A stretch of DNA of 64,000 bases, taken from assembly GCA_015232355.1 (NCBI GenBank), contig JADFZW010000019.1, forward strand, positions 1 through 64,000. The letters run 5' to 3'. Shown piece by piece: positions 1-10,571 of the stretch. Position 1 is the first letter of the stretch. Each line of letters opens with the position of its first letter. The position numbers and the translations under genes were made by a program. This stretch comes from Oligoflexia bacterium (GTDB taxonomy: Bacteria; Bdellovibrionota; Bacteriovoracia; Bacteriovoracales; Bacteriovoracaceae). A model generated the notes under the pieces. The model searched no databases. It had not been told where the DNA came from and saw only the letters and a list, made by a program, of their open reading frames with translations.

Positions 1-84
1 TATAGTTTGAAATAGTTATTTAGAGACCTTAATGAGAGGTTTTATTAAATAGTTGAATAAACACTTTCACTGTTTATGGATCGC

Positions 85-1365
85 TTATCTTATGTTGATA
101 CTGCTTATATTAGATGCGATTGCCCTTGGCGTGGCACTTGAATTTAACACCTTCACTGATGAAGAGAGCATCTCTGTCCACAAATCAATATATTGATCTA
201 TGAATGGTTTAAACGATCTATCAATTTGCATATTACTAAAATCAAGTGGCTCCATCGTTCGAGATAAAAAAATATGATCATAAAATTTTCCATCTCGCTC
301 TTGAAATGCTGTACAGATTGCTGAAGGTAAAAATTGATTTTGCAAAAGATACTCAATAGTACCATCGCAATCAAGACTAATCAAAGTCTCTACATAAGAG
401 ACTCCATGATCCTTCATTTGAAAAATAAGTTGCTTTAAGTGTGGGCCGAAGTATTCCAACTTTTTATTACAAGAAACCAATACACAGTAATGATCTTTGG
501 GACTAAAATAAGCAAATAATTCCAAATCAATTTGCGGGGCCACAATAAGTAAATTAGGAGTCTCAAATGGACTGACAATTCTACCACTACTCCTGCTGAC
601 TACACTACTTCCACAACAATATTTGTCTTTATTTTGTTGATAAAATTTCTTTACAAAATTTGGTGCAAAAATAAATTCAAACATTCCCTCTTTCGAAAAT
701 TCTTTGAGGTCCGCCTGCTCCATTGGTACAGGCACCTTTTTAAGAGGAGAAACACTCTTTTTACCAAAGATCTTATTAGATATTTTTAAAATTGGCTTTA
801 ATTTATCTGAAGCAACTTGCACATACTCTCTCTTCTCCAACACATCACTTCGAAAACTTCCCATAAAAGTTAAGGTTTCAAATTGCTTTATCTTATGAGC
901 ATTAGGAAAAATTCCCAATGGATAATACCCATTGGATAAAAACATCAATTGGCTTGCGGCCGATAAGGTTCTGGTTGTAGTGTAGAGAGCATGAATATTT
1001 TTTCTTTGCTCGAAAATTATTTTAGTTCCCTCAGTTATTAATCTAGTTGAAATATGATTTCCTCGATACTCTGGCAAAACTGCTACTGCAATAACTTTTC
1101 CTACTCCATAGCTATTGTAAAGTTGAAAGACAGTTGAACCAACCACTTTTTCGCTGCTATTAACCCCATCTCTTGATTGTGTTTGTGCTAGTGCCACCAT
1201 CCAAAGATACTCCTCTGGATGAGTTATTGCATACTCCATAACTTTAAAATCATAACCTATACTGATTGGATAATCTGAACCATAAACTGCATAATAGAGA
1301 TTAAGTAACTCTGGGATATGAGATTTATTTGCAACTATATTTTTAAATCCATAAGATACAGACAT
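85..1365 (-). CDS. GNAT-family acetyltransferase-like protein, two-domain
   Basis: A 426-residue cytoplasmic protein. Residues 1-165 look like a GNAT N-acetyltransferase: an acidic/hydrophobic N-terminus, a beta-strand with AVAVLPEYRG around residues 93-102, and a following RGNHIS segment matching the acetyl-CoA pyrophosphate loop (R/Q-x-x-G-x-G/A, imperfect because the last Gly is Ser). Residues 260-380 look like a second, degenerate GNAT-like half ending in a FLPSAICTAF strand. No signal peptide or membrane segment. The ATG is preceded by a strong GGGGAGG Shine-Dalgarno. It is transcribed alone; the next minus-strand gene upstream is over 120 bp away. Substrate unknown. Family call fairly sure, function open. 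Confidence 0.7.
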   Translation of the reverse strand: MSVSYGFKNIVANKSHIPELLNLYYAVYGSDYPISIGYDFKVMEYAITHPEEYLWMVALAQTQSRDGVNSSEKVVGSTVFQLYNSYGVGKVIAVAVLPEYRGNHISTRLITEGTKIIFEQRKNIHALYTTTRTLSAASQLMFLSNGYYPLGIFPNAHKIKQFETLTFMGSFRSDVLEKREYVQVASDKLKPILKISNKIFGKKSVSPLKKVPVPMEQADLKEFSKEGMFEFIFAPNFVKKFYQQNKDKYCCGSSVVSRSSGRIVSPFETPNLLIVAPQIDLELFAYFSPKDHYCVLVSCNKKLEYFGPHLKQLIFQMKDHGVSYVETLISLDCDGTIEYLLQNQFLPSAICTAFQERDGKFYDHIFLSRTMEPLDFSNMQIDRSFKPFIDQYIDLWTEMLSSSVKVLNSSATPRAIASNISSINIR

Positions 1366-1489
1366 TTTTCCTCCCCTTCTCTTTTATTCTCTTTTACAAA
1401 ATTTGTTACAAAATTTGTATAACGAATATTACGAGGAAGCGAGGTAAGTTGAAAAGATATTTAATATATTTATTTGCTGATTTTTTACT

Positions 1490-2800
1490 TTATTTAGTAA
1501 CTTTTTTGATTGGAATTTTAATTAAAAATTTTTTATGATCATTTTCATTTTGCAAGTTGATAAATCCACCATGATCCTTCAAAATATTTTTTGCAATAGA
1601 TAATCCAAGTCCTTTACCCTTTCCAACATCCTTGGTAGTAAAGAATGGATCGAAAATTCGCTCTCGGTCCTTTTCCTCTATTTTTTTACCATTATCCTCA
1701 ACCCACACATTAATCCAATCACCCTCTTGCATTAATGTTACAGAGATTTTTTTAGTTTTTGAACTATTTCCCTCGAGAGCGTCACGAGCATTAAAGAATA
1801 GATGTAAGAAAACCTCTTTTAACTGCACTAGATTTCCTTCTACCATCAATTCATGCTCATTAAATATTTTTACTATCTCAATATCTTTATTGATAGTCTT
1901 CTCATTAAATATTGAAATAGTACTATCAATTAATTCACAAATATTTAAAGCACTATAATCATTTTTAGCACTGGTGTTTAAAAATGTTAACAAATCCTTT
2001 ATTATGTAAATCATTCGCTCTAATGCCTGTTTCATTCCGCCAATACTCTTTTGAATAGAATCATTTTCTATTGCTAATTTTTTAAAACCCTTCTCCACTT
2101 CCATTGCATGCCCAAAAGCAATGGTAATAGGATTATTTAATTCGTGGGCCATACCAGCGGCCAACGTTCCAATGGATGCTGCCTTCGACGACATAAAGAG
2201 TTCTTTTTGTATCTTTTCAATCTCTGCTGCCCGCCCTTTTATCTCTTTTTCCATCTCACCAATTTTCATTCTTGCTTTTTGAATTAAAAACCACTTTTCA
2301 CAAAGTGACTTGGCCATCAAAATAATTTCTACTTTGTCAAAGGGCTTCTTAATAATCAAAACTCTATCAGTAATACCAATTCTCTTCTCAATATCCTCTA
2401 CAGAATAATCAGAGTAAGCAGTACAAATCACTATTTGAATATCACTGTCTATCTCCATAATCTTTTCAATAGTCTCCAATCCATCCCAACCTGGAGGCAT
2501 TCGCATATCTACAAATGCTAAATTATAGGGATTACCCTCTTGTTGTGCCTGCAAAACCTTATTATACCCATCTTCTCCCTGATAAGCGGAATCAACTATA
2601 AACTTAAAGTGATTGGTAATCTCTTTATTATAATTTCCAAAGATCTCTTTCTCTAACTCCTTCATTCGCGAAGGTATATCTGTATTATTATCTTCAAAGA
2701 TACTCTTGAAATCATCATGAATACTTTTCAAATCATCAATAATAATAATTTTCTTCAACTTATCATCATCTCTATCTTTTCTATCTTTTCTATCTTTCAT
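1490..2800 (-). CDS. Response regulator receiver fused to histidine kinase (hybrid, REC first)
   Basis: A 436-residue soluble signalling protein. Residues 16-165 form a receiver domain with the acidic pair in IIIIDD, phospho-acceptor Asp98 (FVDMRMPP), Thr127 (ICTAYS) and Lys152 (IIKKPF). A coiled coil (170-205) leads to a HisKA domain with His219 in MAHELNNP. The C-terminal HATPase shows the N box (FFNARDAL, Asn337), DNG, and GKGKGLGLS. The architecture resembles kinases that are themselves gated by a receiver input. It lies directly downstream of the membrane kinase ending at 2814, with a 13-bp gap, so the two are probably co-transcribed. A 9-bp repeat encodes the KDRKDRKDR N-terminus. No DNA-binding domain. 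Start follows AGGAAT about 8 nt upstream. Confidence 0.9.
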   Translation of the reverse strand: MKDRKDRKDRDDDKLKKIIIIDDLKSIHDDFKSIFEDNNTDIPSRMKELEKEIFGNYNKEITNHFKFIVDSAYQGEDGYNKVLQAQQEGNPYNLAFVDMRMPPGWDGLETIEKIMEIDSDIQIVICTAYSDYSVEDIEKRIGITDRVLIIKKPFDKVEIILMAKSLCEKWFLIQKARMKIGEMEKEIKGRAAEIEKIQKELFMSSKAASIGTLAAGMAHELNNPITIAFGHAMEVEKGFKKLAIENDSIQKSIGGMKQALERMIYIIKDLLTFLNTSAKNDYSALNICELIDSTISIFNEKTINKDIEIVKIFNEHELMVEGNLVQLKEVFLHLFFNARDALEGNSSKTKKISVTLMQEGDWINVWVEDNGKKIEEKDRERIFDPFFTTKDVGKGKGLGLSIAKNILKDHGGFINLQNENDHKKFLIKIPIKKVTK

Positions 2801-2813
2801 AATATATTCCTAT

Positions 2814-4448
2814 TTATTTTTTATATAAATCACTTGCAGTAATTGGAATTATCAGCGTAAACAATGCTCCAGTATCTTTTCCATCACTATGAACCTGTAA
2901 TTTTCCTCCCATCTCTTTGGCAGTATTGGCCGAAGAATGCAATCCAAAACCATGACCTTCCTTTTTAGTAGAAAATCCATGTGTAAATATCTGTGATAAT
3001 TGTTCATGCTCCACTCCCACTCCATTATCACTCACCTCAATTTGAATATCAAAATGAGAAGAGCACTCCACCTTGCCTGCAACTTTTTTCACTCTAATAC
3101 TAATACTCTTTTCTTTATTTAATTTTGAATTGTTGTAGATAGCATGTCTGGCATTACTAAGCAGATTAACTAAAATTTGTAAGATCTTATTTTTATCAAT
3201 CATAAGAGCAGGAATATTGTTATCTATATCAAGATTTAACTTAATTTCTTCTCTCTCAAAAGCATCCTGATGAATCGAAATAGCATCACTTACTATCTCT
3301 GCAAACTTTGCTTTCTCTCTGTATCCTTTTATCTGCGCATATGTCTGGTGCATACATACTAAGTTAATTGTATGATCGATATATTTGGTTAACTTCTCCT
3401 GCTTACTTAAGAGATTCTTCCTCTCCTCTATTAACTCCTGCTGCAATCTCTCGATATACTCCGGGATTAATTTCCCTTTTGGATCGGACTTAAAAAACTC
3501 TGCTAAAGTACTTTCGCCTAAATGATTTTTTTGCTCCAATAACAAATTAAATAACTTTTGAACTTTATTAAAACTAGAATTTGAGTTTGAATTAGAATTA
3601 GAATTAGAATTAGAATTAGAATTAGAATTTAAAATCATATCTTTTATACTAGACGAAGTTACACTTATACTATTCATAACATTTCCAATATTGTGTAACA
3701 CTCCCACTGCAATCTCTGTCATACCTGCAAGCCTAGCACTCTCTACAAGTTTTTTATTTATCTCCTCTCTCTCAAAAATCAATCCTTGAGTCCTATTAAT
3801 GGCATTAGCAAGATCCCCAATCTCATCTCGATTTACAATCCCCTCTACCTTAACAAATTTTCCTGTCGACAGTGCTAGTGCTGAATTGGTAATTTTCTTA
3901 ATGGGAATAATAATAATCTCTTGAAGTGCCAGATGCAAAATCAAACTTAAAACCAGTACAATCACGACAATTAAAATTATTACCATAGCTATTTGTTGAT
4001 ATATCTCACTTTTCATAACTGCCGTAGATATACCAATTTTCACCTCTGCAATTACCCTTCCTGCGTACAAAATATCTCTGCTATACCACCTATCTACATT
4101 AATATTTTTATCAATTCTTTTTTCTATTATCTTTTGATTTCCTGGTTTCTCTACAAAAGAAATAAAGACAACATTTCTCTCCTTTTTGTCATTTTTGTCA
4201 CTTATCTCTTCATTTACTAGCTTCTCTAAAGCATTGTTATTTACCTCCCAAATATAGCTGCTCGTAGTCTTTGATAGCATGTCAGCTAATAACTCTCCTC
4301 TGCTATCAATGTTTTTATTTCCTTCAATAAAATTTTTTCTAATGAAGAAAAACGCCAACACACTCATTAAAAGCACAATGATAGTAGTGGACAAAATAAA
4401 TACTTTCTTCTCTAATGAAAAACGCATAACATACTTATCGGCACCCAT
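2814..4448 (-). CDS. Membrane sensor histidine kinase (HAMP, atypical H-box)
   Basis: A 544-residue inner-membrane kinase. Transmembrane helix 1 is about residues 15-36, the periplasmic sensor 37-150, helix 2 about 152-176, and a HAMP-like segment follows to about 230. The phospho-acceptor region is AVGVLHNIGNVMNS (His252), the variant H-box of kinases with HNIGN rather than HELRNP. The HATPase contains LLSNARHA, DNGVGV and GFGLHS. Residues 274-291 are a Ser-Asn alternating tract encoded by a 6-bp microsatellite between the H-box and the rest of the dimerisation region. It precedes the receiver-kinase gene and diverges from tpl. No clear Shine-Dalgarno at the first ATG; the in-frame ATG eight codons on (MRFSLEKK) is an alternative start. 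Confidence 0.9.
   Translation of the reverse strand: MGADKYVMRFSLEKKVFILSTTIIVLLMSVLAFFFIRKNFIEGNKNIDSRGELLADMLSKTTSSYIWEVNNNALEKLVNEEISDKNDKKERNVVFISFVEKPGNQKIIEKRIDKNINVDRWYSRDILYAGRVIAEVKIGISTAVMKSEIYQQIAMVIILIVVIVLVLSLILHLALQEIIIIPIKKITNSALALSTGKFVKVEGIVNRDEIGDLANAINRTQGLIFEREEINKKLVESARLAGMTEIAVGVLHNIGNVMNSISVTSSSIKDMILNSNSNSNSNSNSNSNSNSSFNKVQKLFNLLLEQKNHLGESTLAEFFKSDPKGKLIPEYIERLQQELIEERKNLLSKQEKLTKYIDHTINLVCMHQTYAQIKGYREKAKFAEIVSDAISIHQDAFEREEIKLNLDIDNNIPALMIDKNKILQILVNLLSNARHAIYNNSKLNKEKSISIRVKKVAGKVECSSHFDIQIEVSDNGVGVEHEQLSQIFTHGFSTKKEGHGFGLHSSANTAKEMGGKLQVHSDGKDTGALFTLIIPITASDLYKK
3582..3630 (-). repeat. In-frame hexanucleotide microsatellite (Ser-Asn tract)
   Basis: About eight near-perfect copies of a 6-bp unit (gaatta on the plus strand) inside the histidine-kinase gene, coding Ser-Asn on the minus strand. 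Copy-number change would lengthen a linker beside the H-box without shifting frame. Confidence 0.9.
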
Positions 4449-4546
4449 CTTGAAAATATTTAGATATAAATTGAATTGAATTGACGAAAAAGCTGATATA
4501 AAAATAGTTATAAAAAATATTACAAATGTAAAAACCGTAACCGTAG

Positions 4547-5938
<1,392 letters not shown>

Positions 5939-5976
5939 ACAGTCAAAAAGTAAACAATCAATAAAGTAAAAAAAAT

Positions 5977-7119
5977 TTGAAAAAAAACACAAATCTAAAA
6001 TTCTTCTTAATCGGTTTAGTCCTCTTAGGCATCAATCAAGGTATTTTAAATTCTACATTTAACAATTACCTGTATGACATCTTTAAAATATCTGCTGATG
6101 CCAGAGGATTTATCGAATTTCCTCGAGAGCTACCAGGGGCCCTTTCCATTCTAGTAACTGGTCTACTCACCTTTTGGAGTATTCGTAGATGGGCAATCTT
6201 AGTTGGATGCTTATCCGCAATTGGAGTCTTAGGCCTTGGATTTTTATCTACAAATTTTATCATCATGACCTGTTGGATGTTTATTTGGAGTATGGCCGAT
6301 CATCTCTTTATGTCAGTCGAAGCAATGATTGGTCTTAAGCTCGCTCCTAAAAATGAAGAGGGGCGAGTATTAGGCCAAATCAGTGGCATGAGAAATCTCT
6401 CAGCAATCATTGGTAGCTTTTTAGTCTTTTTATTAATGGGTAAATTAAATTTCACTTATCCAAATCTCTACTTGGTAGCAGTCATCGCGGCCATCCTCTC
6501 AGCATTTGCATTTTATATTATGCGCTTTAAAAATGAAGAGATCCGACCCAAAAAATTTGTGATTAAAAAAGAGTACTCTCTCTTTTACATTTTGAACGTC
6601 CTCTTTGGTGCTCGCAAACAAATTTTTTTAACCTTCGCCCCTTGGGTTCTAGTTAGTGTTTATAAAACTGATGCCAGCACGATGGCCATACTCTTTACCA
6701 TTACTTCTGCCATCGGTTTTGTCTTCAGACAATATGTGGGTATTTTAGTTGATCGCTACGGAGAGCGGCCGATGTTGATTGCCGATTCGATTGTACTTTT
6801 TTGTATCTGTATCTCTTTTGCCTTTATAAAAAACGTTTATTTTCTTTATGCATTTTTTATTATTGATGGATTGATGTTTGCAACTAGAATTGCTCGCATA
6901 ATTTATCTTAAAAAAATTGCAACAGATACAAGAGATTTACAACCAACAATTTCTTTAGGGGTTTCTATAGATCATGTTATATCAATGATGATTCCAATTT
7001 TAGGTGGATTTTTATGGCATTTATATGGATATCAAGTAGTTTTTATCTTGGCATCGCTAATTAGTTTTTTAAATCTCTTTAGCGCAATGAAGATTCCTAC
7101 AACTACAACGTCAACTTAA
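5977..7119 (+). CDS. MFS transporter
   Basis: A 380-residue polytopic inner-membrane protein with about 10-12 hydrophobic helices and the major-facilitator feel: a loop containing VDRYGERPM (residues about 260-268) matches the cytoplasmic motif-A type loop between half-domain helices. The start is TTG (MKKNTNLK); there is no upstream in-frame ATG, and the next Met is beyond the first helix. The gene follows tpl closely and probably shares its transcript, which suggests import of tyrosine or export of a product such as phenol, but the substrate cannot be read from sequence. It ends 10 bp from a convergent gene. Confidence 0.85.
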   Translation: MKKNTNLKFFLIGLVLLGINQGILNSTFNNYLYDIFKISADARGFIEFPRELPGALSILVTGLLTFWSIRRWAILVGCLSAIGVLGLGFLSTNFIIMTCWMFIWSMADHLFMSVEAMIGLKLAPKNEEGRVLGQISGMRNLSAIIGSFLVFLLMGKLNFTYPNLYLVAVIAAILSAFAFYIMRFKNEEIRPKKFVIKKEYSLFYILNVLFGARKQIFLTFAPWVLVSVYKTDASTMAILFTITSAIGFVFRQYVGILVDRYGERPMLIADSIVLFCICISFAFIKNVYFLYAFFIIDGLMFATRIARIIYLKKIATDTRDLQPTISLGVSIDHVISMMIPILGGFLWHLYGYQVVFILASLISFLNLFSAMKIPTTTTST

Positions 7120-7129
7120 ACCTCTAATT

Positions 7130-8089
7130 CTACTTCAACTTCTTAACAAAATTTCTGAAATTCTCTACGTATCTTATTTGATCTGAAGTCTCATCATTAA
7201 ACGCCATACTTTTAATTTTACCTTTTGTCATAAAGTTCCATAGTACTCCAAGATCAGTTGCTCCTACCTTATAAGTAACTACCAATGTTTTATTTCCTAC
7301 ACGATAAAATTTCAACATCTGTGTTCCACCTACGAAGCGAGAATCAGTAGAGTTAGTTGTCTTCATTACAAAAACATGCTCAGGTTTTCTTCCCATCTTT
7401 TCATCATCAAATTTTGCCAATTGCTCGATCAGTTTATTATTAACATCACTATTATCACCAATCTTATGCATATGTTTCGACGTCACATCCATTTGCACAG
7501 TGATCCCCATCTTAGAAACAACTTTATCGGAAACAAATTCATTTTTGCTATTACCTTTTCTTTCAACACCTCTTAAATCTCTACCATAATATGCTTTTAC
7601 AAATTTAGGATCATCGATAATCTCTTTGGTAATTTTACTTGGATCTATATCTAAAACATATGCAACCTTCGAACCAATCAACTGAACAGCAGCATCGCTA
7701 GTGTATATTTTATCCACATCCAATTTTTTCATATCATAAAGAACACCATCTACATCATCCTCATTATCAGCTGCTGTAAGCTCATCCTTGTCATCTGTCA
7801 TATAAAATGACATTTGAATATTTCCCTTTGCTAACACCTTTGGGTTTAATTCAAAATTCACTTTACCAGATATTGCCAACGGTTCATCTTGATTCATGTT
7901 CTTAGTTACATCAGAAACATTCACCAGCAAATTATCTAAACTGGCAGCATGTCCTTTTACATTTCCACTCTGACATTCATCTTGAGCAAAGCTGGCAGAA
8001 ATAGCAAATAACATAAGCATTTGCACTGTCATCGCCCATACAATCCTCATAACTGTTGTAGCATTTTTTTTTGTTTTTCTTGTTTTCAA
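7130..8089 (-). CDS. Exported protein of unknown function
   Basis: A 319-residue protein with a long Sec signal peptide: basic MKTRKTKKN, hydrophobic MTVQMLMLFAISA, then SFAQ as a likely cleavage site, giving a mature protein starting DECQSG. The mature part is charged and without membrane helices, so periplasmic or secreted. The start is a TTG seven nt after a strong AAGGAG. I recognise no family. Single gene, convergent with the MFS gene. A real gene by its signal peptide and Shine-Dalgarno; role unknown. Confidence 0.75.
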   Translation of the reverse strand: MKTRKTKKNATTVMRIVWAMTVQMLMLFAISASFAQDECQSGNVKGHAASLDNLLVNVSDVTKNMNQDEPLAISGKVNFELNPKVLAKGNIQMSFYMTDDKDELTAADNEDDVDGVLYDMKKLDVDKIYTSDAAVQLIGSKVAYVLDIDPSKITKEIIDDPKFVKAYYGRDLRGVERKGNSKNEFVSDKVVSKMGITVQMDVTSKHMHKIGDNSDVNNKLIEQLAKFDDEKMGRKPEHVFVMKTTNSTDSRFVGGTQMLKFYRVGNKTLVVTYKVGATDLGVLWNFMTKGKIKSMAFNDETSDQIRYVENFRNFVKKLK

Positions 8090-8475
8090 AGTTAACTCCT
8101 TCTATTTTTTTTAAATAATCGTCTCTCTGGTTTAAAAAATTCAATTTAAAATATTCACAATAAATTCATACAAAAAATCATACAAACAATTTTACGTTCC
8201 TATTGGAGTTAAAACAAAGCTACTTCTTGAAAAAAAGATGTAAATATAATCTATTTAGTAAGTTAACAAAATTTATTTATAGTATGCTCCAAAATTACCT
8301 CACCCATAACTGCCAACAAAAATGGGCATACTCAATAAGTTCACACATACTCAATAAGTTACTCAATAAGTTAGGGTAAATAAAAAAAATTAAAAATTTC
8401 TTTTGTAGTTGCCGAATAGATAATAATAGTAATTATAGTCTTTATCTTATACAACATACCTCAAAGAAATATTAA
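8090..8475. other. Intergenic region with 12-bp direct repeats
   Basis: A 386-bp AT-rich gap between two divergent exported-protein genes, so it should hold both promoters. Three copies of ACTCAATAAGTT lie at 8330-8341, 8349-8360 and 8361-8372. No RNA gene or short coding sequence is evident. Confidence 0.6.
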
Positions 8476-9762
8476 ATGAAAAATGTAATGAAACATGTAA
8501 TTCAAATGATTAGTTGCTTTTATCTTAGTCTTTTACTTTTATTACTTTTATTACTTTTTTCTAACAAAGGATTTTCTTTTACCTGCAACGACAAAATGAG
8601 TGATTATGATCTGAATGATGTTTTTCAAAAAGTTACCTCAAAACCATACAAATCTAAGTGCTACAAAAAAAATCCCAAAGTTGAAGATTTAATGGACGAA
8701 CTAAATGATGAGATCATCGAAGAAATTTTGAGTAGCAAAGAATGGGATAAAGAAATAATAGAAGATTCATGCAAAGAAGAAACTCAAAAAATTTTAAGTC
8801 AATTCAGCATAGACATAAATAACATTAAATGCAGTGACTATACTCCTCTTCCATGTAAATGCATTAACATAAAATGTAGTAATAAAAAAAAATTTAATAT
8901 CTGCTTTGATCTCCATGGAAATTATCTTCAAGGATCAATATCATCTAAAATTAACCCCACTACATATCCAGAACTTTCTTGCTTTATTCATCAGACAGAT
9001 TCTTTCACTTTCAATAATATTATAAAACAAGGTACTCTAAATTCATCTTACCGAGCTTCTAGAGTACAAACAAAAAATAACGATCTTGAAAAAAGTGATG
9101 TTTTAGGCGTCCACACACAAGCTGTAGGCATCAATAATAAAAAATTAAAAGCTACTCTTAGTAGCAAATCAGATGATGTTCAAGTAATTTTGGCCCCAGA
9201 ATTCATTCGAAGTATTAAACACCAATGGAGAATATTAGAAAAGTCTAAAGACCCTAAAGAAAGCTGGAAAAATCAGAATGAAAATGAAAGAAACAATCTA
9301 ATGAATAATCTTTTAAAAAAAAATACAAGCAGCAATATTCAATCACACTGGGGAACAATTCCATTAAAAAATACCGTTCATGCTCTCATCTGTTCAACTC
9401 CAACTTGTTACAAGAATATCACAAATAAAGATCCGCTAAAAAATATAAAGACTCTTGAATGTAAAAATATTGAAAATCAGTGCATTCCAGTTATTTATGC
9501 CCCATATGAAAATTTAAAATTTCTCATCCCAATTTTACAAAAATACAATATTGCTGATCAACATGGTTGTCTTCGTGGTAAACCATCCTTCAACAATCTT
9601 CATGCCCCTAAACATAAATCTATCTTTAGCAAAATTAAAAAAAATTTCAACAAAAATAACAAAAATAACAATAATAACAATAGATCTTCAGATATCAACA
9701 TTAAAATTACCCCCAATCTACAGCAACTGGAACTGATTAAAAAATTTAAAGATAAGAAATAA
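8476..9762 (+). CDS. Secreted Cys- and Asn-rich protein of unknown function
   Basis: A 428-residue protein with an N-terminal signal sequence whose core is a run of leucines (residues about 18-27) followed by GFSFTCND. The mature part has many cysteines in its first third (for example CKCINIKC), consistent with periplasmic disulphides, and a C-terminal Lys/Asn-rich tail with a pure Asn run near residue 400, encoded by aac/aat repeats. No family recognised. It is followed after about 120 bp by creB; whether co-transcribed is unclear. The Shine-Dalgarno is weak; a second in-frame ATG four codons later is possible. Confidence 0.65.
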   Translation: MKNVMKHVIQMISCFYLSLLLLLLLLLFSNKGFSFTCNDKMSDYDLNDVFQKVTSKPYKSKCYKKNPKVEDLMDELNDEIIEEILSSKEWDKEIIEDSCKEETQKILSQFSIDINNIKCSDYTPLPCKCINIKCSNKKKFNICFDLHGNYLQGSISSKINPTTYPELSCFIHQTDSFTFNNIIKQGTLNSSYRASRVQTKNNDLEKSDVLGVHTQAVGINNKKLKATLSSKSDDVQVILAPEFIRSIKHQWRILEKSKDPKESWKNQNENERNNLMNNLLKKNTSSNIQSHWGTIPLKNTVHALICSTPTCYKNITNKDPLKNIKTLECKNIENQCIPVIYAPYENLKFLIPILQKYNIADQHGCLRGKPSFNNLHAPKHKSIFSKIKKNFNKNNKNNNNNNRSSDINIKITPNLQQLELIKKFKDKK

Positions 9763-9884
9763 AAAGACAACACAAACACAACACATACTCAAAAACATAT
9801 AAATTAAAGAGAAGTGCTGGCATTATCTAAGGCAAAATATTATTATGGCCCAATATTTATATTTAAGATTAACAAGGATCTATA

Positions 9885-10571
9885 ATGGCACAAATAGTAA
9901 TTATTGAAGATGAACCCTCTGTTGCAGCAAGTGTTCGATTTGCACTTGATAGAGAGGGATTATCTACTATCTGGGCCTCCTCTGGAAGAGAAGGACTAAA
10001 TCACATTTCGGAAAATACATCTTTAATTATTCTGGATATAGGACTTCCTGATGAAACTGGGTTTGAGATCTGTACGAAAATTAGAGACAGATGGTCCATT
10101 CCCATAATCTATCTTACTGCAAGAATTGAGGATAGAGATATGATCAAAGCATTCGATCTTGGTGGTGACGATTATGTTACTAAACCTTTCAAATTAGAGG
10201 TGCTTGTTGCTAGAATAAAAGCACACCTTAGAAGAAATTTTCGAGATGAGGAGGTCAGCTCACATACAAACACCTCAAAAATGCCTTTTCAAATCGATGA
10301 GGGAAAAAAGATCATTTCATATTTTGAGCAAAAGCTTGATCTAACGAAATCTGAATTTCAACTGCTTAAATGTCTTATTCAAAAACCAGGATGGGTTTAC
10401 TCTCGCAATCAATTATTAGAATCAATCTGGGATGAAAATAATAATTCCACAAATCGAGCGATAGACACTCATATTAAATTGCTTAGGCAAAAATTATTAA
10501 AAGTAAATAATCATATTCAAAGTATAATAACCCATCGTGGGCATGGGTATTCCATAAATGACAAATGGTAA
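9885..10571 (+). CDS. creB: CreB-like OmpR-family response regulator
   Basis: A 228-residue DNA-binding response regulator. The receiver has EDE, phospho-acceptor Asp51 (ILDIGLPDETGFE), Thr78 region (YLTAR) and Lys100 (DYVTKPF). The winged-helix effector ends in IITHRGHGYSI. Several strings (LDIGLPD-TGFE, LTAR-E, INTHRG-GYS-like end) resemble Escherichia coli CreB more than PhoB/OmpR in my memory. It overlaps the kinase gene by 7 nt, implying translational coupling. AGGA precedes the ATG. Likely targets include its own operon, which carries the exosortase system. Orthology to CreB is an inference. Confidence 0.88.
   Translation: MAQIVIIEDEPSVAASVRFALDREGLSTIWASSGREGLNHISENTSLIILDIGLPDETGFEICTKIRDRWSIPIIYLTARIEDRDMIKAFDLGGDDYVTKPFKLEVLVARIKAHLRRNFRDEEVSSHTNTSKMPFQIDEGKKIISYFEQKLDLTKSEFQLLKCLIQKPGWVYSRNQLLESIWDENNNSTNRAIDTHIKLLRQKLLKVNNHIQSIITHRGHGYSINDKW

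Noticed and set aside
1-84. Terminator at the left edge (AGACCT / AGGTTT)
   Set aside because: Six pairs including one G-T, with only a short T stretch; too weak to list.
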